In this document: positions 16,788-23,855 of the stretch, piece by piece | Position numbering within the stretch: position 1 is the stretch's first letter | Layout: every line of letters starts with the position of its first letter | Assembly: GCF_027213785.1 (NCBI RefSeq) | Contig: NZ_JAPWGO010000008.1 | Coordinates: 2,308 to 66,307, forward strand | Length of the DNA: 64,000 bases | Source: Limimaricola sp. G21655-S1 | Lineage (GTDB): Bacteria > Pseudomonadota > Alphaproteobacteria > Rhodobacterales > Rhodobacteraceae | Direction: 5' to 3' | Translations under genes and position numbers: made by a program | Notes under the pieces: model-generated | The model's database searches: none | Told to the model about the DNA's origin: nothing | The model's input: the letters and a program-made list of their open reading frames with translations, nothing else

Positions 16788-18767
16788 ATGGTGGCGGAGA
16801 TCGGACTGTTCGCCTTGGTGCTGGCGCTGATGATCGCGCTCGCGCAGTCGGTCGTTCCCCTGATCGGCGCCAAGCGGGGCGAGACCCAGCTCATGTCGTT
16901 TGCGGATGCCGCCGCGGTGGTGCAGCTCGGCTTCGTGGTCGTCGCCTTCGCGGCGCTGGTCCGCGCCTTCATGGTCACCGACCTGTCGCTGCGCGTCGTC
17001 GTCATGCATTCGAACTCCGCGATGCCGATGCTGTTCAAGGTGACCGGCGTCTGGGGCAACCACGAGGGATCGCTGCTCCTGTGGGTGCTGATCCTGACGC
17101 TGTTCGGCGCGGCGCTGGGGCTCAGGGGCGACAACCTGCCCGCCACGCTCAAGGCGCGCGTCCTCGCGGTGCAGGGCATGATCTCGGCGGCGTTCCTCGC
17201 GCTGATGATCTTCACCTCCAACCCCTTCGCGCGGGTGTCCCCGGCGCCCGCCGACGGGCAGGAGCTGAACCCGCTGTTGCAGGATGTGGGCCTCGCGATC
17301 CACCCGCCGTTTCTCTATCTCGGCTATGTCGGCTTCTCGGTGACCTTCGCCTTCGCCATCGCCGCGCTGATCGAGGGCAGGGTCGATGCCAGCTGGGCGC
17401 GCTTCGTGCGGCCCTGGGTGCTCGCCGCGTGGTGCTTTCTGACCATCGGCATCACGCTTGGCAGCTTCTGGGCCTATTACGAGCTGGGCTGGGGCGGCTG
17501 GTGGTTCTGGGACCCGGTCGAGAACGCGAGCTTCATGCCGTGGATCGTGGGCACCGCGCTGCTGCATTCCGCGCTCGTGGTCGAGCGACGACAGACACTG
17601 ATCGTCTGGACTGTGCTACTGGCGATCCTGACCTTCTCGCTGAGCCTGGTGGGGACGTTCCTGGTGCGCTCGGGGCTGCTGACCAGCGTGCACGCCTTCG
17701 CGACCGACCCGTCGCGGGGCATGGGGGTTCTGGCGATCCTGTTCGCCGCCACCGGCGGCGGGCTGGTCCTGTTCGCGATGCGGGCCGGGTCCTTTGACCG
17801 GCCGGCCGTGTTCGCCCCGGTCAGCCGCGAAGGCGGGCTGATCCTGAACAACATCTTTCTGGTGGTGGCGGCCGGCACGGTCTTCGTCGGCACCTTCTAC
17901 CCGCTGGTCGTCGAACTGCTGGGGCCGGACAAGATCTCCGTCGGCCCGCCCTATTTCAACCAGACCTTCGTGCCGCTGATGATCCCGCTGCTCGTCGCCG
18001 TCGCGGTGAGTCCGATCCTGCGGTGGAAGCGCGACAGCCTGCGCCGGGCGCTGGGCCAGCTGCGGCCGCCCGCTGCGGTGGCGCTGGTCGTGGCGCTGGC
18101 GGTCTTCGTCGCGGGCGGCGGCGCGCACCCCTTCGCCGCCGCGGCATTCGGCCTCGCGGCATGGCTGGTGGCCGCGTCGCTCTGGGCGCTGGCGCTCTGG
18201 ATCCGGCTGTTTCGCGAGCCGTGGCGCCGCAGCGCGACGCTGGCCCGCAAGGTGCCGCGCTCGGTCTACGGGATGGTGATGGCGCATGCGGGCCTTGGCC
18301 TTCTCGTGGCGGGCATCACCGGCGTCACCGCCTTTCAGGAGGAGCGGATCCTCTCCATGTCGCCAGGCGACCGGGTGGCGCTGGCCGGCTACGAGGTCAG
18401 CCTCGACCGGGTCGAGCAGCTCAATGGCGAGAACTTCATCGCCGAGCAGGGCCGGTTCACGATCGAGCGCGACGGCGAGCCCTTTGCCGTCATGTCCTCG
18501 GAACGACGCTTCTACACGGTGAGCCGCAACACCACCACCGAGGCCGGCATCCGGGCGGTGGTGCTCTCGAATCTCTACGTCGCGATCGGCGAGCCGAATG
18601 ATGGCGGGCAGTGGGTGGTGCGGCTCTACCACCACCCGCTGGCGCTGCTGATCTGGCTCGGCCCGCTGAGCATGGCGGCGGGCGGCTTCGTGTCGCTGAG
18701 CGACCGCCGGATGCGCATCGGCGCGCCCCAGCGATCGCTGGGGCGCCCCCAAGGCGTGGAGGCGTGA
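16788..18767 (+). CDS. ccmF: Cytochrome c-type biogenesis protein CcmF (haem lyase subunit)
   Basis: This large inner-membrane component of the System I haem lyase has 659 residues and many transmembrane helices. The periplasmic Trp-rich WWD domain is clear (GWGGWWFWDPVENAS at about residues 234-248), and conserved HEGSLLLWV lies near residue 92. It takes haem from holo-CcmE and, with CcmH, joins it to CxxCH cysteines. It starts an operon with ccmG, ccmH and ccmI, each overlapping the next. The location beside two cytochromes with 35 haem sites in total suggests these genes serve them, like NrfE next to NrfA (inference). Confidence 0.95.
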   Translation: MVAEIGLFALVLALMIALAQSVVPLIGAKRGETQLMSFADAAAVVQLGFVVVAFAALVRAFMVTDLSLRVVVMHSNSAMPMLFKVTGVWGNHEGSLLLWVLILTLFGAALGLRGDNLPATLKARVLAVQGMISAAFLALMIFTSNPFARVSPAPADGQELNPLLQDVGLAIHPPFLYLGYVGFSVTFAFAIAALIEGRVDASWARFVRPWVLAAWCFLTIGITLGSFWAYYELGWGGWWFWDPVENASFMPWIVGTALLHSALVVERRQTLIVWTVLLAILTFSLSLVGTFLVRSGLLTSVHAFATDPSRGMGVLAILFAATGGGLVLFAMRAGSFDRPAVFAPVSREGGLILNNIFLVVAAGTVFVGTFYPLVVELLGPDKISVGPPYFNQTFVPLMIPLLVAVAVSPILRWKRDSLRRALGQLRPPAAVALVVALAVFVAGGGAHPFAAAAFGLAAWLVAASLWALALWIRLFREPWRRSATLARKVPRSVYGMVMAHAGLGLLVAGITGVTAFQEERILSMSPGDRVALAGYEVSLDRVEQLNGENFIAEQGRFTIERDGEPFAVMSSERRFYTVSRNTTTEAGIRAVVLSNLYVAIGEPNDGGQWVVRLYHHPLALLIWLGPLSMAAGGFVSLSDRRMRIGAPQRSLGRPQGVEA

Positions 18768-19315
18768 TGGCAGGTGGCATCCGCAAATCCGTGCTGATCC
18801 CGGTCGCCGTCTTCGTGCTGATCGGCGGGGCGCTGCTCGCTCTGGCGTCGTCGGGCGGCCGCGAGGTGGCCGGCGAGGGGTATCTCGACCGCCCGCTGCC
18901 GGAATTCGCGCAGCCGCCGCTCATCGGCGACGAGCGCGGGCTTGCGGCCTCGGACATCCGGGGCGAGGTGGCGCTGATCAACGTCTTCGCCTCGTGGTGC
19001 GCGGTCTGTCTCAGCGAACACCCGATGCTGATGCGTCTGGCCGAGGAGGAGGAGGTCGCGCTCTACGGCCTGAACTGGAGGGATCGGCCCGGTGCTGGGC
19101 GGAGGTTCCTCGACCGGCACGGCGACCCCTATGTCGCCACGGGCGAGGATGCCGCAGGCAGGCTCGGCGCGCAACTCGCCGTGACCGGCGTGCCCGAGAC
19201 CTATCTCGTCGATGCCGAGGGCCGCATTCGCTATCGCCATGTCGGCGCCCTCACCGAGCGGGTCTGGCAGGAGGTTCTCAGACCCCTGATCCGCGAAATC
19301 GAGAAACCGTCATGA
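18767..19315 (+). CDS. ccmG: Thiol:disulfide interchange protein CcmG/DsbE
   Basis: This membrane-anchored periplasmic thioredoxin-like protein has 182 residues and keeps apocytochrome cysteines reduced for haem attachment. A single N-terminal anchor spans about residues 10-29. The active site is WCAVC (Cys78, Cys81), in the order FASWCxxC. A Val-Pro dipeptide for the cis-Pro loop is seen in GVPETYLVD. The start shares one base with the ccmF stop (TGATG) and the stop overlaps ccmH (ATGA). CAVC differs from the common CVPC/CxPC dipeptide. Confidence 0.92.
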   Translation: MAGGIRKSVLIPVAVFVLIGGALLALASSGGREVAGEGYLDRPLPEFAQPPLIGDERGLAASDIRGEVALINVFASWCAVCLSEHPMLMRLAEEEEVALYGLNWRDRPGAGRRFLDRHGDPYVATGEDAAGRLGAQLAVTGVPETYLVDAEGRIRYRHVGALTERVWQEVLRPLIREIEKPS

Positions 19316-19821
19316 CCGGCCCGCGGCAGCTCGCACGGGCGCTGGCCGTCGCCTGTCTCTGCGCCATTGCGCCGCTCGCCGCGCCTGCTGTGCAGCCCGA
19401 CGAGATGCTCGCCGACCCGGCGCTGGAGCAGCGGGCGCGGGCGTTGAGCCTCGAGATGCGCTGCCCGGTCTGCCGCAACCAGTCGATCGATGATTCCAAC
19501 GCCGAGCTCGCGCGCGACTTGCGGGTGCTGATCCGCGAGCGGCTGGTGGCGGGCGACAGCGACGCCGAGGTGATCGACTACCTCGTGGCCCGCTATGGCG
19601 CCTACATCCTGCTGCGGCCGCAGATCGGCGCGAATACGCTGCTGCTGTGGCTGGCACCGGCGCTGATGCTGGGCGCGGCCTTCGCCGGGTTCTCGATCCT
19701 CTGGCGACACAAGAGACCGTCGCCCGAGCCCGAGGCCCTGTCGGAGGAGGAGAGAGCGATACTCGCGCGGGCGCTCGGGCAGGGAGCGGGGCAGGGCGCG
19801 GCACAGGGGGACGGACCATGA
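19312..19821 (+). CDS. ccmH: Cytochrome c-type biogenesis protein CcmH/CycL
   Basis: This apocytochrome thiol-reducing subunit of the haem lyase has 169 residues. A signal peptide ends near residue 26 and the redox motif is RCPVCRNQSI (Cys51, Cys54), followed by DSNAELARDLR; Arg replaces the more usual Gln in the CQNQS motif. A single C-terminal transmembrane helix lies at about residues 103-124, and the tail is Gly/Gln-rich. The gene overlaps ccmG and ccmI by four bases each. Confidence 0.93.
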   Translation: MTGPRQLARALAVACLCAIAPLAAPAVQPDEMLADPALEQRARALSLEMRCPVCRNQSIDDSNAELARDLRVLIRERLVAGDSDAEVIDYLVARYGAYILLRPQIGANTLLLWLAPALMLGAAFAGFSILWRHKRPSPEPEALSEEERAILARALGQGAGQGAAQGDGP

Positions 19822-21053
19822 CGCTGTGGATCATCTTGACGGCCATGATCTCGGTGGCGGCCACGCTGGTGGTCGCCCCGTTCCTGCGACGCCGGATGGG
19901 CGGTCCGGGCAGCAGCGACCAGTCGATCGCTGTGGCGCGCAGCCAGATCGAGGCGATCGAGGCCGAGGTGGCGCAGGGGCTGCTCGCCCCGCAGGAGGCA
20001 CAATCGGCGCGCACCGAGATCGAACGGCGGATCGTCGCGGCGTCCCGGGCACCGCGCTCCGCGCTGGGCGAGGCCTCCGACAAGGTGCGGCTGGTCGCGG
20101 TCGCGGTCGTCTCGGGATGGGTGGTGATCGGTTCGGCCGCGCTCTACCTCTCGATCGGTCGGCCCGACCTGCCGGCGGCGCCGCACCTGCCGAGGGCCAG
20201 CCTCGCCCAGCCGGTCGCGCCCGCGCCCGCCATGGCGTCGCCCGAGAGCCCGGTGCAGGCGGAGATGTCCCAGCCCGCCGGCAGCGTCGACGGCGCGATC
20301 GCCAGTCTCGTCGCGCGGCTGCGCGAGACGCCCGATGACGCCGAGGGCTGGCGGATGCTGGGCTGGTCCTACTTCAACACCGGGCGCCATGCCGAGGCCG
20401 CGAAGGCCTATGCGCAGGCGGTGGCGCTCGTCGAGGACGACCCCGATCTCTGGTCACATTATGGCGAGACGCTGGTGAGGGCGGCCGACGGGCTGGTCAC
20501 GACCCCCGCGCACGAGGCCTTCGACGCGGCGCTGGCCCTGAACCCCGACGACGCGCGCGCGCGGTTTTTCAAGGGGATGGCGCTGGAACAGGATGGCGAC
20601 CCGCGCGCGGCGATCAACCTGTGGATCGAGATGCTGTCCGATGCGCGGCCCGACGCCGACTGGGTGCCGGGTGTCTTGCAGCGCGTGCGCGAACTGGCTA
20701 GCCAGCACGGCATCGATATCGCCGGGCGGCTGCCCGATGGCGAGTCGCTGCTGCCGCCCCCGCCGGTCGCCCCGGGTCCGACGCGGGCGGATGTCGAGCA
20801 AGCGGCGGGAATGACGCCCGCCGAGCGGCAGGCGATGATCGCCGGCATGGTGGACGGGCTCGAGGCCCGTCTCGAAGACGCGCCGGACGATCCCGAGGGC
20901 TGGATGCGGCTGATGCAGTCGCGGATGGTGCTGAACGATCCCGAGGCGGCCCGCGCGGCCTACGAGCGTGCGTTACGACAGTTCTCCCGGTTCCCCGATA
21001 CCCTTGCCCGGATCGATGCCAAGGCCGACGAGCTGGGCCTCCGGGCGGATTGA
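19818..21053 (+). CDS. ccmI: Cytochrome c-type biogenesis protein CcmI (TPR)
   Basis: This apocytochrome chaperone of the haem lyase has 411 residues. It starts with a transmembrane helix, a cytoplasmic coiled segment (SQIEAIEAEVAQGLL), and a second helix at about residues 92-112, then a periplasmic part with tetratricopeptide repeats (MLGWSYFNTGRHAEAAKAYAQA at about 180-200; FFKGMALEQDGDPRAAIN). The TPR part binds C-terminal helices of apocytochromes. It overlaps ccmH by ATGA and is followed by the oxidoreductase gene after a 16-bp gap. Confidence 0.9.
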   Translation: MTLWIILTAMISVAATLVVAPFLRRRMGGPGSSDQSIAVARSQIEAIEAEVAQGLLAPQEAQSARTEIERRIVAASRAPRSALGEASDKVRLVAVAVVSGWVVIGSAALYLSIGRPDLPAAPHLPRASLAQPVAPAPAMASPESPVQAEMSQPAGSVDGAIASLVARLRETPDDAEGWRMLGWSYFNTGRHAEAAKAYAQAVALVEDDPDLWSHYGETLVRAADGLVTTPAHEAFDAALALNPDDARARFFKGMALEQDGDPRAAINLWIEMLSDARPDADWVPGVLQRVRELASQHGIDIAGRLPDGESLLPPPPVAPGPTRADVEQAAGMTPAERQAMIAGMVDGLEARLEDAPDDPEGWMRLMQSRMVLNDPEAARAAYERALRQFSRFPDTLARIDAKADELGLRAD

Positions 21054-21069
21054 ACAGAGGAACGGACCC

Positions 21070-22371
21070 CTGATTGATACGACATTCCTGATCTATGCCG
21101 TGCCGTTGGCGCTGGTGTGGGTGGTGTTCGTGGTCCTGCGCCGGCGGGGCGAACGCAGGGCGCTGACGCAAAAGCAGGAGGCGCAGGCCGCCGGGCTGAC
21201 CCAGCCCGCCTCGCTGCACCCGGACGTCGACGCGAACATGTGCATCGGCTGCGGGGCCTGCGTGCGCGCCTGTCCCGAAGGCCAGATCCTCGGGCTGGTG
21301 AACGGCAAGGCCGAGCTGGTCGAGCCCGCCAACTGCATCGGTCACGGCGCCTGCGCGGCGGCCTGCCCGATGGACGCGATCAGCCTCGTCTTCGGCACCG
21401 CCGAGCGCGGCGTCGACATCCCCGAGGTGGGGCCGGATTTCCAGACCAACGTGCCCGGCATCTACATCGCGGGCGAGCTCGGCGGCATGGGGCTGATCCG
21501 CAACGCGATCGAACAGGGCCGCCAAGCGATCGGCGAGATCGCGAAGCAGAAGCCGCAGGCGCCCGAAGGCGGGGTCGACGTGGTCATCGTCGGCGCCGGC
21601 CCGGCGGGCTTCGCCTCCGGCCTCGGCGCCAAGCAGCACGGGCTCAAGCACGTGATCCTCGAACAGGAGAGCTTCGGCGGCACGGTTTCGCATTTCCCGC
21701 GCGGCAAGCTGGTGATGACCGCGCCGGTGACGCTGCCGATCTACGGCAAGGCGAATTTCCGCGAGACCACCAAGGAAAAGCTCATGGAGTTCTGGACCAA
21801 GGTGCTCGAGGATACCGGGCTCGAGATCAACTACGAGGAACGGGTCACCGACATCGCGCCCGAGGGCGACGGCTTCGTGGTCACCAGCACCAAGGGCACC
21901 TACCGCACCCGGGCCGTGCTTTTGACCATCGGGCGGCGCGGCACGCCGCGCAAGCTGGGCGTCGAGGGCGAGGAGCAGAGCAAGGTGGTCTACCGCCTGA
22001 TCGATCCCGAGCAGTACAAGGGCCAGTCGGTGCTGGTGGTGGGCGGCGGCGACAGCGCGATCGAGGCGGCGACCAGCATCGCGGACCTGCCCGATACCAA
22101 CGTCACCCTGTCCTATCGCAGCGCCGCCTTCTCGCGGGTGAAGCCCAAGAACCGCAAGCGGCTCGAAGAGGCCGAGGCCGAGAAGCGCCTCGACGTGATC
22201 CTCAGCTCGAACGTCAAGGCGATCGGCGAGACGCATGTGGAGATCGAGCAATCGGGCGAGACGACGAGCCGTCCCAACGACGCCGTCATCGTCTGCGCGG
22301 GCGGCATCCTTCCGACCCCGTTCCTGAAATCCATCGGCATCACCATCGAGACCAAACATGGCACTGCATAG
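21070..22371 (+). CDS. Membrane-anchored ferredoxin / FAD-NAD(P) oxidoreductase
   Basis: This protein of 433 residues has three parts. A transmembrane helix spans residues 6-23. A ferredoxin part follows, with Cys58-x2-Cys61-x2-Cys64-x3-Cys68-Pro and a second site Cys89, His92, Cys95, Cys99. Then comes a thioredoxin-reductase-like flavoprotein with VVIVGAGPAGFASG and VLVVGGGDSAIEAA for FAD and NAD(P), lacking the TrxR CxxC disulfide. It probably exchanges electrons between NAD(P)H and a membrane partner. No ATG precedes the membrane helix; I place the start at CTG 21070, eight bases after AGAGGA, with ATT 21073 or GTG 21100 as alternatives. It overlaps the Sel1/ankyrin gene by 14 bp. Confidence 0.82.
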   Translation: MIDTTFLIYAVPLALVWVVFVVLRRRGERRALTQKQEAQAAGLTQPASLHPDVDANMCIGCGACVRACPEGQILGLVNGKAELVEPANCIGHGACAAACPMDAISLVFGTAERGVDIPEVGPDFQTNVPGIYIAGELGGMGLIRNAIEQGRQAIGEIAKQKPQAPEGGVDVVIVGAGPAGFASGLGAKQHGLKHVILEQESFGGTVSHFPRGKLVMTAPVTLPIYGKANFRETTKEKLMEFWTKVLEDTGLEINYEERVTDIAPEGDGFVVTSTKGTYRTRAVLLTIGRRGTPRKLGVEGEEQSKVVYRLIDPEQYKGQSVLVVGGGDSAIEAATSIADLPDTNVTLSYRSAAFSRVKPKNRKRLEEAEAEKRLDVILSSNVKAIGETHVEIEQSGETTSRPNDAVIVCAGGILPTPFLKSIGITIETKHGTA

Positions 22372-23839
22372 ATCGCCGCTCGTGCTGGCACTGGCCTTGC
22401 TGGCCTTTCCGGTTCACGCCGAGGAGGGGGCGGACCCGACCACGGCCCTGCGGCTCGAGGAGGCGCAGTGGGCGGTGCGGCAGCGCAATTACTCCGAGGC
22501 CGCCGAGATGCTCACGGCGCTCGCCGCCGCCGGCAATGCCGAGGCGAACTATATGCTGGCCACGCTCTACCGGAGTGGCCGTGGTGTGCCGCAGGACGAG
22601 GCGATGGCCTTCGACCTGACCCGGACGGCGGCCGAGGCGGGGCATGTCGAGGCGCAGTTCAGCCTCGGAACCCTCTACCTCTCGGGGCGCGGCACGGGCG
22701 AAGATGCCGCCGAGGCGCGCCGCTGGATCGCCGCCGCGAGCGAGGCGGGGCATCGCCGGGCCAGGGCGGCGCTGTCGGAGCTGGATGCGCGCGACGCCGA
22801 GCCGGCCTCGAACGCGGCGGTGTCGCCGCCGGAGGGGGAGACGCCGGCGATCACGCTCGCGCCATCGCGGATCGCGACCGAGCTGGGCTGGACCCTGTTG
22901 ATGGAGGCGGCGCGCCGTGGCGAGGTAAAGACCGCGCGAAAACTGCTCGAACAGGGTGCGGCACCGGACGAGACCGACAAGCAGGGGCGCACGGCGCTGA
23001 TGCACGCGGCCGAGGCCGGGCATCTCGACACGGCCCGATCGCTGGTCGAGGCGGGAGCCGATCCCGACCTGCAGGATGCCGAGGGCAGGACGGCGCTGGC
23101 GCTCGCGACCGGCGCGGGGCATTTCGAGATCGTCGAATATCTCGTCATGAAGGGCGCGCGCAGCGATCTTGCCGACAGGTCGGGCAACCGCCCCCTGCAA
23201 CTGGCGATCGCGGACGGGCGGACCCGTATCGCCATGCTGCTGGCGGGCGAGGACCTGTCCGTCCAGAACCCCGAGCACCAGTCACGCCTGCTCATGGCCG
23301 CGGCGCGCAGCAGCGGGCCCGAGCTCTTGCACCTGCTGTCCGATCACGGCCTGCCGTTCGATCTTCTGGACGAAGACGGCCGGGGCGCGCTGTGGCACGC
23401 GGCCGCCTCCGGCAACGCGCCCGCGACGGCCTTCCTGATCGAAAACGGGCTCGGGCTCGATCGGGCGGACCATGCCGGTGAGGCGCCGCTGCATGCCGCG
23501 CTCCGCTTCGACCAGACGGAGACGGCGAAGCTGCTTCTGGCCGGGGGCGCCGATGCCAACCTCGCCACCTCCACCGGCAACACGCCTTTGCTGATCGCGG
23601 CGCAACAGGGCAATCTGGACGCGGTCCGCCGCCTTCTGAAGGCCGGGGTGGACATCGATCTGCGCAACGAAAAACGCAACTCGGCGCTGATGCTCGCGGC
23701 GCAGGCCAACCGCGTCGAGGTGGTCCGCCTGCTGCTCGAGGCCGGCGCCGACAAGTGGCTCCGCAACCAGGACCGCCACCGTGCGTACGATCTGGCCCTC
23801 GCGGCGGGTCACGCGGAGGTCGCCGAGCTGCTGGAATAG
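22358..23839 (+). CDS. Exported Sel1-like plus ankyrin-repeat protein
   Basis: This 493-residue protein has a signal peptide (residues 1-21, ending VHA), two Sel1-like repeats (ANYMLATLYRSGRGVPQDEAMA around 65-86; AQFSLGTLYLSGRGTGEDAAEA around 100-121), a Pro/Ala-rich linker, then about nine ankyrin repeats from residue 175 to the end (GRTALMHAAEAGHLDTARSLVEAGADP-like units). Both repeat types bind proteins, so a periplasmic scaffold for the electron-transfer components is plausible. It is coupled to the oxidoreductase by a 14-bp overlap and converges on the outer-membrane gene 17 bp away. Confidence 0.85.
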   Translation: MALHRSPLVLALALLAFPVHAEEGADPTTALRLEEAQWAVRQRNYSEAAEMLTALAAAGNAEANYMLATLYRSGRGVPQDEAMAFDLTRTAAEAGHVEAQFSLGTLYLSGRGTGEDAAEARRWIAAASEAGHRRARAALSELDARDAEPASNAAVSPPEGETPAITLAPSRIATELGWTLLMEAARRGEVKTARKLLEQGAAPDETDKQGRTALMHAAEAGHLDTARSLVEAGADPDLQDAEGRTALALATGAGHFEIVEYLVMKGARSDLADRSGNRPLQLAIADGRTRIAMLLAGEDLSVQNPEHQSRLLMAAARSSGPELLHLLSDHGLPFDLLDEDGRGALWHAAASGNAPATAFLIENGLGLDRADHAGEAPLHAALRFDQTETAKLLLAGGADANLATSTGNTPLLIAAQQGNLDAVRRLLKAGVDIDLRNEKRNSALMLAAQANRVEVVRLLLEAGADKWLRNQDRHRAYDLALAAGHAEVAELLE

Positions 23840-23855
23840 GCGCTCGTTCGAGGCC

